This document shows, one piece after another, positions 8,589-18,695 of a stretch of DNA of 28,793 nucleotides. The stretch is from Chara braunii (Eukaryota > Streptophyta > Charophyceae > Charales > Characeae): NCBI GenBank assembly GCA_003427395.1, contig BFEA01000232.1, forward strand, positions 513,103-541,895. Direction: 5' to 3'. The notes beneath the pieces were generated by a model. The model had not been told where the DNA came from, did no database searches, and saw nothing but the letters and a program-made list of their open reading frames with translations. The position numbers and the translations under genes were made by a program. Each line of letters begins with the position of its first letter. Position 1 is the stretch's first letter.

Positions 8589-10121
8589 ATGGATGACTAC
8601 CCTATGTATGGCTTGCTCGTGGGGTTCTCCCTTTGGGGACCATCTGGCGATTCATGTTCCCGCTAGGATTTTGGAACACTTTTACGTGTAGAGTGGAGAT
8701 GAGGGGTGGAACTGGGACCACTCCTTATACAAAGGAGCAGGAAGAAGAGGCCACCAAGATTCTGCCCAAGCAAAAGGCTAGGAACGAGAAGAGGGAAGTT
8801 GTGAAGCAGGCCAAAAAGTTGGCTTTACTGGACGAGCAAGCCGCCAAGAAGAAGAAGTTGGAGGAGGAGCTAGAAAGATTGAAGAGGAAAGAAGAGGCAA
8901 AGTTGAAGGCAGTGGAAGAAGAAGAAGAAGGAAAAAAAAAAAAGGGTGGAAGAAGACGTCCCCTTGATAAGGAAGGTGGTAAGAGAAAGGGGGGAGTCCA
9001 ATGGCACGAAGGAGGAGGAGGACCCATGGTTGGAAAAGAAGGTGTCTGAGTGGGTTATCCTTGGAGTGGCACGAGGGCTGAACAAGAAGCAGTGGTGAAA
9101 GAATAGGAGGCGGAAGAAGACCCTCTACGTCCCAGATGCTTGAAGAAGAGAAGAAGCTAGAACGGAAGTTGCGTCTGACCAGGAAGAAAAAGAAGAGAAT
9201 GGAGGAGGTCAGTAAGGTGGTAAAAGAGTTGGAGGCAGTGAAGGAGCAGAGATGGCAAAAAATATAGAACTCCTCGCAAGGGCCCAGGAAGAGCAGTACT
9301 AGTTTGCTAGAAGCCAGGATGTAGCCTTGCGATCCATACGTGTATGTTTCAGGGAGTTCGCACGTGAGATGATGATGCACGTGGGCACGAAAGTAAAGGC
9401 AAGGACAGAGATCACAAAACGATTCTGCACCGGCGCCATAGAGGGTGCCAAGTTAGCAGCTCCAAGGGAGGAGGAAGCACGTACCCGTAGGGATACAGTT
9501 AAGGTTAAGTTTCCTGATTCCTATAGCGGGAAGAAGGAAGAGAATTTCGATAACTGTGAGGCGAACGTCAATTCGTACGTTCACATGCAAAAGATCCTAC
9601 TCGAGGAGCAAGTTCTAATAGTTTTCCATGCCCTCAGGTTCGAGGCAGCAAGTTTCGCCCGATCGCTTGCCCGCGCTGCTGGATGCGAGAATGATATGGT
9701 AGCCTACTCTGCGAAAACCTCCGTGAGTGCGTTCTTCAAGTTGCTGCGCGAGACATTTGTTGATGTTACTAGAGGGATTAGGGCCTCTGATAAGTTGCAA
9801 ACAATCCACTCTCGCCAATGGAGTGCTAGGGCACTCGAGGGCGTAATGGATGGGTGAATCGATGTCCCTGACCATGGGGTCATGGAGACCCAACTGGTCA
9901 AATTATTTTATTGTGCCATACTCGAGCCGTTGCGCGGACACTTCTTTGAAAAGAGCAAGGAGCCTGCCATGACCTACGATATTCTGAGTAGGGAAGTGGT
10001 AGCTTTCGAGGCGCAGTCCATGCTAGTTTCCACTTTTTGGCATAAGGACCTTGATAAGGGCAAAAAGTGGAAGGGTCGTACCATCTCAGGCCAAGTCTGG
10101 GCCAAGGATCACTTAAGATGA
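8589..10121 (+). pseudogene. gag: coiled coil and capsid region (copy 2)
   Basis: ATG at 8589 (MDDYPMYGLLVGFSL) is the likely original start, with its frame lost within about 45 bases. The frame 8633-9049 gives a Lys/Glu-rich coiled coil (KKKKLEEELERLKRKEEAK region). After further frameshifts, 9327-10121 is one frame with a stop at 9855-9857. It carries CFREFAREMMMHVGTKVKA and the retrotransposon capsid region: FPDSYSGKKEENFDNCEANV, YVHMQKILLEEQ, ETFVDVTRGIRASDKLQTI, then a second part LVKLFYCAILEPLRGHFF. An in-frame TAG at 9300-9302 lies just upstream of this block. Capsid would form the cytoplasmic virus-like particle. Not expressible as it stands. Confidence 0.8.
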
Positions 10122-10603
10122 AGGGTGGTATGAAAAGGTCCCCTACGATTAGATTGAGTGGGTCCTCGAGGAGGAGGACAGTAGTGTGAGTCAGGGGAGT
10201 ACTTATGCTGCTGTCGCGGCTGGAGGGAGGCTGCAAGGAAGAGGAGGAGGTCGGGGCCAAGGCGGCCAGGCTTTCGGTGGTCTAGGACAGAGCGATCAGG
10301 AGGGGTGGATGACACCCTGGCTTGCCACAAGGCAGGCCCTGGGAAGATTTGGGCCTAGAGCAGACAGTGTGGCAGCAAAGGATAAACGAGGATCAGTGTT
10401 TTTATTGTGGTGATCCGGGGCATATTATTAAATATTGCCCTAAGTATAGAGAGGCCCGGTTTGCTGCACAAGCAGCGAAAGGCAACCGTAGGAAGGAGTT
10501 GCAACTGCTCCTACCCTTAGACCATATTCAGAAGAGTGCGCGCACCATAAAGAAACTCCCAACCCACATGTGTCTATGGCAGACGTTGCTGGCCAGTGCC
10601 TAG
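10122..10603 (+). pseudogene. gag: nucleocapsid with CCHC zinc knuckle (copy 2)
   Basis: After a Gly/Arg-rich linker (GRGGGRGQGG near 10225) and a frameshift, the frame opening at 10322 carries CFYCGDPGHIIKYC at 10397-10438. This is a complete CX2CX4HX4C knuckle used for RNA binding. The frame ends at TAG 10601-10603, before the protease. Confidence 0.88.
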
Positions 10604-10624
10604 ATAACTGTCCAGAGATTACTT

Positions 10625-11240
10625 GTGTTAAGAGTCTCTCTAGGCACTTCTCTCACAAGCCTGGCAGAGGAGTTCAAGGAGAGAATACTGGCCTGGGCCA
10701 AGATGAAGAAAGACAATGAAGGACAACTAGTTTTAGTAGATGTAGAGGTCTTTAGAGGCAAAGTAGGGGCCCTTATAGACAGTGGGGCGACCTGCAGCTA
10801 TATTAGTAGGAAAGCGGTGCACAAGCTGAAGTTAAATTTGAAGATCCAGACGTTACCCCATAGTCAATATCCTTGTAGACAACCGCACCATGCGAGTCGA
10901 GGATTATGTAGAGGGAGTCCAGGCGTACTTCCGCCTAGAGAAGGATGGGAAGGTAGAGAGAGTTCTCCATTCCCTGACTCTCGTCTTAGAAGATAGTCTT
11001 CCCTTCGATATGGTCCTGGGAATGGACTGGGGAGAGGCAGCAAGGGCCACACTCCACTTGAGAGAGCACGAGTGTAGGCTCCCTAGTCCATCAAGCGAAG
11101 TCAAGACTGCTCGCTTGTTTCATGTGTCAGGAGTAGACAACACCCTGGCACATTGTTGTCTCAGTGCTCCCGCGTTTGCACGATTGGTAAAGCAGGAGCA
11201 ACTAGAAGAACATGTCCTTGTAGCCTATGTTAGGCCTGTC
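10625..11240 (+). pseudogene. Retropepsin (copy 2)
   Basis: The frame from 10625 carries LVLVDVEVFRGKVGALIDSG with active-site DSGA at 10778-10789. A 5-base deletion near 10858, relative to copy 1, moves coding to the frame opening at 10890 (MRVEDYVEGVQAYFR). That frame holds the second protease motif DMVLGMDWGEAA. Both halves of the fold are visible, but no single frame contains them. Confidence 0.88.
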
Positions 11241-12190
11241 ACTGAGCCTATAGAAGAGAAACCCATTGATCCGGCTATTGCCAAGCTGCTGGAGGAATTC
11301 ACAAACTTAGCTAAGCCGCCTACAGGAGTAGTGCAGCGGCCCATCCAGCATAGTATCGAAATAGAGCCTGGCAGTAGGACTCCTAAGGGAGCCATCTACA
11401 GAATGTCCCCAAGGGAGCTAAAGGAGCTTCGCAAGCAGTTATATGAGCTCCTCGAAAAGGGTTGGATGAGGCCCAGTTCATCTGCATTTGGAGCACCTGT
11501 TCCTTTGTCCCCAAGAAGGAGGGAGAGCTCAGAATGTGTATAGACTATAGGGGTCCTAATGTTGTTGTCATAGTAAAGAATGCAGAGCCACTGCCCCGTA
11601 TAGATGATTTGTTGGATCGGGTGCATGGCTGCAAATATTTCTCGAAGATAGATCTTTAGTCAGGCTATCATCAGATAGAAGTCCACCTTGATGATCAGTA
11701 CAAGACAACATTCAAAACTAGATATGGACACTATGAGTTTATAGTAATGCCCTTTGGACTAACTAATGCGGCAACTACATTCCAGCGTTGTATGAACGAT
11801 GTGTTTAGGCCGTGGCTAGATAGATTCGTAGTAGTTTACCTAGATGATATTCCAGTGTTTAGTAAGACCCTCCAAGAGCATGAGGGCCATCTGACGTAGG
11901 TCTTGGAGAAGCTGAGAGGAGCTAACTTCAAGATCAACGCAAAGAACTGTGAGTGGGCCAAGACACAAGTCCAGTACTTGGGCCACATCTTAGATGGAGA
12001 TGGCATAAAGCTTGAGGACAACAAGATAGCAACGATTAGAGATTGGCCGACGCCCCTCATATTGACAAAGTTGCGGTCGTTTCTAAGTTTAGCCAATTAC
12101 TATAGAAAGTTCGTTAGAAACTTTTTTACCATCGTTGCACCCGTTTGCAGGTTGTTAAAGAAAGAAACAATCTGGGAGTGGGGTATAGAT
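11241..12190 (+). pseudogene. Reverse transcriptase (copy 2)
   Basis: The N-terminal part (RTPKGAIYRMSPRELKELRK) is in the frame of 10890. A one-base deletion near 11505 moves the remainder to the frame shared by 11462-13978. Motifs are [23 protein letters not shown] (motif A), [13 protein letters not shown] (motif B) and YLDD at 11837-11848. In-frame stops lie at 11657-11659 (after KIDL, where copy 1 has AAG) and 11897-11899 (TAG, where copy 1 has CAG). The catalytic Asp codons remain. Confidence 0.9.
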
Positions 12191-12650
12191 TGTACGTCGG
12201 CCCTGAAGAAGTTGAAGCGGGCCTTGATAGAGTATCCAGTCCTCAAGGTAGCCGATCCATCATTACCTTTTGTTGTCACCACTGATGCAAGTCAGTATGG
12301 CATAGGTACTGTCTTACATCAAGATGATGTCAATGGGTATAGACCCGTAGAGTTCATGTCTGCTAGGATGCCTTCAGAGAAGGTAGCGACATCCACCTAT
12401 GAGAGGGAACTCTACGCTCTCAGACAAGCATTAGATCATTGGAAGCACTACTTGCTTGGGAGGCACTTCAAAGTCTATTCAGATCACGAGACACTGAGGT
12501 GGTTAAAGACGCAAGCCAAGATGACACCTAAGCTTACTAGGTGGGCTGCAGAGATAGACCAATTCGACTTTGAGCTCAAGCCAGTCAAAGGAAAGTATAA
12601 TGTAATCGCGGATGCTCTAAGCAGGAGAGCTGATTACTTTGGAGCGATAG
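12191..12650 (+). pseudogene. RNase H domain (copy 2)
   Basis: It lies inside the 363-codon open frame 11903-12994. All four acidic positions are visible: TTDASQYG, YERELYAL, SDHETL and IADALSRR. This is the best-preserved RNase H of the three Ty3 elements here. Confidence 0.9.
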
Positions 12651-13956
12651 TTCACTATCTGGATATAGGGCGAGACCTGCAGCAGAAAGTTAAAGAAGCC
12701 TATGCACAGGACCTTATCTATAGTGATCTCCTCGAGCGAGTTAAGGAGTCTCCAGAGTCTGAGCCAGACTACCGCACTACAGATGGGTTAATATTGGAGA
12801 AGACTAACATAGTTGACCGCTTGTGCATTCCCAACAGTGAAGAGATCCATAGCTTGATCTTATGGGAATGCCATGATACAGAGGGACACTTTGGTTGGCA
12901 AAGGACATTGGCTAACCTCGTTCGCGTGTATACGCGGCCTGGCATGAAGGCCGACTGCATAGAGTACATACGCAGTTGCAAGGTGTGCCAATGAAACAAG
13001 ACCACTACGCGAGCCTGTCTTGGTCTTCTCAGACCACTACCTATTCCGACAGGACGCAGAGATTCTATATCTATTGACTTTATGGATGTTGGGGTCAGGA
13101 GGAGGCATGGCAAGAGCCAAGTCATGGTTATAGTTGACAGATTTAGTAAGTATGCAGTCTTTGTTCCTTTGCCCACAAAGGCACGCACATATTTAGTTAT
13201 AGATAAGTTCGTTGATCATTGGGTCAGTGAGCATGGTCTTCCGCTGTCAATAGTTAGTGGCAGAGATACCAGGTTCACTTGTCAGAACTGGCAGGAGTTG
13301 ATGAGAGTCTATGGCTCTAAGTTGTTGATGCCATCTGGCCGTCATCCAGAGATTAAGGGTCAGACTGAGCGGATGAACAAAGTTTTGCAGCAAGTTCTTG
13401 GAATGTATATAATATCCGATCAAGTCAACTGGGAGGAGATGCTTCCCAAGGTGGCCAGCGCATACAACAATAGCGTGTACTTAGCAACCTGTCGGACTCC
13501 CAACAGGTTACATAAGTCTTTTAGATCGCGCAGACTGTTTGAGGAACTGAAACGGGATCAGATCCAGAGGCTGTCGCCCAATACGAGGGAGTTCGCCATA
13601 CAAAACGAGAAAGAGATTGCTACCGTAGTTGAGAACCTTAGGAAAGCCCAGCACAGAATGATAGAGCAAGCCAACAAGCATCGTTGCCCATCACAGTTCC
13701 AAGCAGGCAACTTAGTCTGGGTCAAGTCAAAAGAGTTCGCTCCTGAGGAAAATATCTCACGAAAGTTGTTGCCTACATACCGAGGACCGTGGCCAGTCTT
13801 TGAAGTCAAGGGAGGAAAGGATGGACCGTCCTACACAGTCAAGATACTAGCACACCTCCACATGTACCTGGTTTTTCATGCGTCAAAGTTGTTGCCCTGT
13901 ACCACAAGCCAACAATTCCCATCACGAAGGTTCATGATCCCTACGAACATGGATGA
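12651..13956 (+). pseudogene. Integrase (copy 2)
   Basis: The H2C2 zinc finger is HDTEGHFGWQ...SCKVC. A stop at 12992-12994 follows KVCQ, where copy 1 reads QRNK. The same frame continues as 13082-13978. The catalytic triad has Asp in SIDFMD (kept), Gly instead of Asp in SGRDTRF (GGC at 13259-13261, GAT in copy 1), and Glu in HPEIKGQTE (kept). The GPF module is GPWPVFEVKGG...LVFHASKLLP. Loss of the second Asp should abolish strand transfer. Confidence 0.9.
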
Positions 13957-14163
13957 ATGCATGACATTGACCGCATAGTACATGAAGATGTGTTCAGAAC
14001 AGGAGGTAGAGGTCGTCCACAGAAACAGTACAAGGTTAGATTTGCCTATGAAGAACAGGAGGACGACCGCTGGTTCACACAGATAGAGCTTCTAGAGACC
14101 ACTCCCGATATAGTTCGAGCCTATGAGAGAGATGAGAAAGCGAAAGGTCCTGTTTTGGACTGA
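13957..14163 (+). pseudogene. Chromodomain-like C-terminal tail (copy 2)
   Basis: Reached through a frameshift near 13960. RGRPQKQYKVRFAYEEQEDD followed by RWFTQIELLE matches the tail of copy 1 and, more loosely, the minus-strand element. Proposed role: tethering integrase to chromatin marks. The stop is TGA 14161-14163. Confidence 0.75.
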
Positions 14164-14187
14164 AGTTTTCTTGGAGGACCTCGAATT

Positions 14188-14200
14188 AGGCCGGCGGGAA
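14188..14200 (+). other. Polypurine tract region (copy 2)
   Basis: aggccggcgggaa abuts the TG of the 3' LTR at 14201. It matches the copy 1 sequence at 4607-4619. Confidence 0.5.
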
Positions 14201-15081
14201 TGAAACGGTTTTCACCTTTGCAGTAGCAGATGCAGATCCCAGGGCTCGATCCCTAGACCTCACCTCACCCGCGTATAGTACCCCTGTGTCTTTGTACCCG
14301 TGACCTACGTTTTAGGAGTCAATTGTTGTATGTCGTAGGTCGATGTAGCTGTCGGGTCTTGAACAGTGGGTCTGTCGAGTAGGGGTCATTGTTGTGTAGA
14401 GGCCGTAGCTGTAGCAATTCTGAAAGGTCAAGGTCGTAGCTACTACAGTTCCGAAAGGCCAAGTTTGCAGGCTTCCGAAAGGTCTGGAAGTGGCCTTTCG
14501 AACGTAGCTCACAGCAGACCAGAGGCAAGTGGGCAAGTGGTGAGTCCAACCTTGCTTAGTCAGCGGTACTCAGTCCCAATCGCACTTAGTCCAATTAGCA
14601 AGTACCATGTGGGACTGTGTGCACCAAGGGCCCGGTGGAAAGGGGGCAGACCAGCGACCAACAGAAGTATAAATCAAGAGGCAGCGTCCAACCATTCATT
14701 CATTCCTGCGTGAGCCATGCGGAAGTGCTGCCCAGGCGACTTGTGCGAGGTGGTCTGCAAATGCCCGAAGTCGAAGTGGGTTGAAGGAAGGAGATAGCAT
14801 CCAGTGTTAGTGGTAGTGAGCGTCCATAGCCGCCATGCTAGTGAGCGAGTGAGTGTGTGTGAAGTACAAAGTGAGTGCGTGTGGGATATCCAGGGAGATC
14901 CGGAGTTAAGTGAATGTAAACAGTTGATGTAAACACTGAGTTGATGTGTGAAGTGTAGGCGCTCAGTCGCCATAGCCGATCTGAAGCAAGTTTGTATCTG
15001 AATCGTGTGGGCGCCCAGCGCCAGTGTGTTTTGCCATTTGTTGCATGCATGCGAAATGAGAAGAAAGCGAATCTGATTTCA
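14201..15081 (+). mobile_element. 3' LTR of Ty3 copy 2
   Basis: TGAAACGG to TGATTTCA, 881 bp, TG...CA. It carries TATAAAT at 14668-14674 and the AGGGCTCGATCCCT motif at 14241-14254. It aligns with the 5' LTR apart from several short indels. Confidence 0.9.
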
Positions 15082-16260
15082 GCTGATTTATGAGTTTTGC
15101 CGTTAGAATGAATGCCTTGCTGAGATTCCCTCTTTGTGCTGAGTTTTCCAAGTCTGTGTGTGCGTGCTTGCTGGTTTGTGTGCTTGCCTGAGTGCTTGAC
15201 GACTTGAGTGTGTGTGTGACCTGCCCGGTGTCGAGCGCATCGGTCCGGCACCACACAGGGCAGCGCGGGACCCTCCCGGTCGTGTCACGCAGGAGTCGGT
15301 CTTAATCCTCACCGCAAGCACATAATGGAGCTTCCGCAAGCCGCCCTCGCCGAGTGCGCCAGCCATACCTCTCGCGAGCCCCTACGACAGGATAGGGCCT
15401 ACGCGAGGCACGTCTTACCTCCACCTTACGGGAGTTGTCACCTCCCCTCGGTGGGCGTATCCCCGCCGAGCTACCAGTCTACAGTACGAAAGTGAATCAG
15501 CTGCAATTGCAGAGGTGGACCAGCCGAGGGTGTTTCTCGTTCACTGTAGCATAGGGGGTACGCGCGGTAGTACGCGTCTATCGGACCCGCACGCGAACCG
15601 ACATCTTGGGGGGTTGAAGTCCCAAGCTCGACCCGCCGTCGGTCGACTAGGACGCATCCCACACACCACGCGCACACCACTCTATAGAACATAAAAATAA
15701 AAACGTACACACCTACACATACATATACAGAACGACACGAAACAAAACAATGCAACAACACTCCTGGTCCCTTAGTAACCATCCCATAACTCTCCGATGC
15801 GGAAATTGGATAGGCGTCGAGCGCGAGACTTAGTGTAAAACCGCGCGGGCGCAGGGCAAACTCATATCGACTTGCAATGCAAGCATACGCAGGCAGTCGC
15901 AATGATGGCGTACTATGTAGTACCCATACTCCTGCGATCCTTGTTAATCTTGAGAGTTGCATTCGACACTCAAGTGTCGGCTGACACGCGCGTTGAGGGA
16001 ATGATCTCTCGACGCTGGACAACCGCCAACTGCGGTTGAGAACCACACCCTCTTCTGCACCCTGAGGAGAGTGGGTGGTACACAGGTTCATACCTGTGGT
16101 GGCAATCGTCTCTTATGGCCCTGAAGACCAGCTCCATCATCCAGGGTCAGGAAAGGAGTCAAGGGGTTTGACTTTGACGGCTGCCACGGACTACAACGTC
16201 CAACTATAAAAATTAACAAGCAAAATCAATCAATAAATAGATAAACATCCCAACACTCGT
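15082..16260. other. Unassigned segment downstream of Ty3 copy 2
   Basis: GC-rich to about 16200. A possible hairpin has arms CTGCCCGGTG (15221-15230) and CACC...GGGCAG (15249-15263). The longest frame is minus 15471-16091 (206 codons). It has no family I know, and its one hydrophobic stretch (residues 121-149) comes from TGTA-type low-complexity DNA. I checked for 5S and tRNA signatures by eye and saw none. Confidence 0.4.
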
Positions 16261-16954
16261 ATATCAAATCAGATATCGAGATAAAATAAAGGAAGGGGGA
16301 AACATAAACACCAGGTATGCAGACCGTGCGACACATGGTTGTCATTCTCACTGTCTTCAAAATATGGTCCATATAGCAAGTTCCAAAATACTAACCTGCA
16401 TAAAACACAGGCACGCACAATAGCCACATTGTCATACACCAATGTGGTCAACTTTACTGTTCCCTGTAACTCACACCATGCCTCACACAGTCAAGCCCCA
16501 ATCATAGTTCAACTTTCCATAAATCTCATAAATTCTTTAAAATGGCCATTAAAAGAAGTCTGGTTAAAACACTGAAAGAAACATATCAAATCTCAAGGCT
16601 AAGGCAATCAAGTTGAGGTACAGGTATAAGCAAAGTTGTGTCGTGAGGCGACAAGTCGACGATCAACCAACCGGCCTGTTATCCGTGATAACAGTAATTA
16701 ATCCTCGTAGGATCAAGCTGAAGCTAGTCCAAATCCTGGATCGAATGTCCAAAGAAGACCTATATCATATAACAGGTCAAAATCCAAGTTAAATTGTCAA
16801 CGTATGGAGATCAAATCCCCATGACCCGTTCTCACTCAAGACTCTCCTGATAACTAAGCCTAGGTCTATCTCTAAGCGAGTGTTCAAAGAAAGGTAGACC
16901 TACCGCAACATCTCCCCCATATAAAGTGGATTGCCAGAGTCGCCACCTGTCAAA
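16261..16954. other. AT-rich sequence, nothing recognised
   Basis: No long frame, no repeat and no RNA gene visible. Composition changes here from GC-rich to AT-rich and stays so to about 18900. Confidence 0.4.
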
Positions 16955-17166
16955 ATATAATTTGACTCCTTTAATCTAAGAAAATTTCGGCACCGCTTCT
17001 CGTAGGAAAAGTGCCTTCTCAGAATTTATATCAGCCTAAATATGAAAACAGAAATAATCTTAAACTTTCCAAAGTCAAATTTTGTCAAACTCCTTGAATT
17101 AGCAAAAATTTGGGCAGCACCCCCCTTAGAAAAGGAGACTTCCTTGATTTTTACTAAGCCACACTA

Positions 17167-17227
17167 ATGGTTAATACGTGGTGTTATTTTCGGCGAATTT
17201 TTCACCGAAACTGTCATATTTCTCTGG

Positions 17228-17262
<35 letters not shown>

Positions 17263-17540
17263 TGAATTAGGGTTTATTTGTATTCATTTTCAACGTATTT
17301 GGACCAGTAACAAAGAATTTGGCAAAAACACCGAATTTGGCGAATCGTTTGGTGAACTCCGAAAGCTACTCCGAATAGGGTTTTATAGTGTTTTTGAGAT
17401 TTTTTTTCCCTTTTTCTTTGCCTGTTTGATTTTTTTATGTTTGTATTATGATCTTGCATTGTTTGTTCTTGAAATGTTTGAGGACATTGTTTGTGGTGAT
17501 GCGGCGAAAACCCCCGAATTTTGAGCCTTCCATTAACCAT
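17167..17540. repeat. Possible short inverted-repeat insertion
   Basis: ATGGTTAAT at 17167-17175 and its exact complement ATTAACCAT at 17532-17540 bound a 374-bp segment interrupting the repeat field. It could be a small non-autonomous element, but the inverted repeat is only 9 bp and no clear target duplication is seen. Confidence 0.25.
17230..17259 (+). repeat. Poly(T), 30 bp
   Basis: An uninterrupted T run after GGGG. It may be a retroposed poly(A) tail in the minus orientation or simple slippage. Confidence 0.95.
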
Positions 17541-18083
17541 CTCTAAAAAATCAGACAAGTTGAACTTTGAAAAGTCAAATTTTTACTAACACCTTGGTTT
17601 TGTAGAAATTTCGGGAACGCTTTCCGTAGAGAAAATAGCTTACCAAAATTTATACAAATGACTTTGACTTCTCAAGGTCTAATTTGATCTACCTCCCTGA
17701 ATTAGCAAAAATTTGGGTAGCACTCCCTTTAGAAAAGAAGATTCTCCAAATTTGACGAACTCTTTGGTTTTGTAGAAATTTCGGCACCGCTTCCTGTAGA
17801 GAAAGTGGCTAACCAAGATTTATACAAGACCAAGTATAATAAAAGATCCCAGAAAAAATGCAGAAATTGACCTAAGTAAAAAAACTTAGCTCAGAAAATG
17901 TAGGAATTGAAACTAACTCTTATGGCTCTAGCATGTGGCGAGCAACTAAAACAACTACCTATCAAACTAAAACTCAGACTAAATAGTATTCGCACTCAGT
18001 CACATGCAGGCCAAGCCACAAAGGTAAGTACTCTGACCATCCCCAGTCATTCAACCCTTATACTCAACTTACTTATGGCATAA

Positions 18084-18695
18084 CGCTAGACCATTCGGCT
18101 TGGAAACAATGCCCAGCGTGCCTTAAGATATACACGAACAGGTTGCACAACTACTTCTTTATTGGGCATATGACTAAGCCATTCGTCTTAGAAACAATGC
18201 ATAGTCGCCCTGAACAGTTTAATATCCAAAATTTAATAACTTTCTACCTTTGTTCTCAAAAGAAAATGTAAATATGGGCAGGGGACTGAACCATTCGGCT
18301 TGGAAACAATGTTCAGCTTGCCCAAATTACTTTCAATTATACTCAATGATTTCCCTTCTCTTCTTAGTGATATGGCTTAGCGCTGAACCATTTGGCTTGG
18401 AAACAATGCCCAACTGTCAGTTCACATGCAAATATAAGTAAAATACTTTCTTTTATACTCAGTTTATACTCATGCGCGTGGTTTTCAGGCTAAACCATGC
18501 AGCTTATAAACAATGCTCAACCTTAGACCAAACTCCTCCCTCAGAATAAAACAAGAACTTAAACCCTTCACATCAGGCAACCCTCAGAAATTAAACACAA
18601 CAACCAGGCCATTCAACTTAGAAATGATGCCTGACCCTTCATAAAACAACCAAATAAACATAGCCTTGGGCCATTCGGCTTAGAAAGAATGCCCA
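18084..18695 (+). repeat. Series of seven related hairpins
   Basis: A CCATTCGGCTTGGAAACAATG-like core recurs at about 18091, 18179, 18291, 18388, 18495, 18609 and 18671, 60-120 bp apart. Inside each, CATT pairs with AATG or close around a 12-base loop. Outside it, arms differ between copies yet pair within a copy: ACGCT/AGCGT, GACTA/TAGTC, CTGAA/TTCAG, CAGGC/GCCTG and TGGGC/GCCCA in copies 1, 2, 3, 6 and 7. Copies 2 and 3 have a further outer pair, GGGC/GCCC and GGGCA/TGCCC. Copies 4 and 5 pair poorly. Three TATACTCA words lie between copies. No protein frame spans the array. Confidence 0.75.

Larger units (their letters stand above)
6459..15081 (+). mobile_element. Ty3/gypsy chromodomain-type retrotransposon, copy 2, LTR-bounded
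   Basis: This is a full-length structure: 5' LTR, initiator-Met primer binding site, long leader, gag, protease, RT, RNase H, integrase, chromodomain-like tail, polypurine tract and 3' LTR. It is the same family and orientation as copy 1. Coding is broken by many gag frameshifts, shifts near 10860, 11505 and 13960, and in-frame stops at 9855, 11657, 11897 and 12992. The LTRs differ by several indels, so the insertion is old. The flanks GTTG (6455-6458) and GCTG (15082-15085) could be a 4-bp target duplication with one change. Confidence 0.93.
16955..17830 (+). repeat. Degenerate AAATTTCGGCAC repeat field
   Basis: Five diverged copies of a unit of about 60-80 bp. Three have AAATTTCGGCACCGCTT or close (about 16983, 17606, 17777) followed by GTAGAGAAAGTGGC-like sequence. 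Two have AAAATTTGGGCAGCAC or close (about 17105, 17708) preceded by CCTTGAATTAGC or CCCTGAATTAGC. Several units are preceded by CAAATTTGAC-like and followed by AAAATTTATA-like sequence. A 374-bp segment with a poly(T) run interrupts the field. Confidence 0.7.

Noticed and set aside
8725-9380. Minus-strand frames of 100 and 200 codons over gag
   Set aside because: They are antisense shadows of the Lys/Glu-rich gag coiled coil (poly-Ser/Phe translations).
18084-18695. CRISPR-like array
   Set aside because: Units are diverged, unevenly spaced and in a eukaryotic repeat setting with no cas genes. The paired-arm pattern is different from CRISPR.
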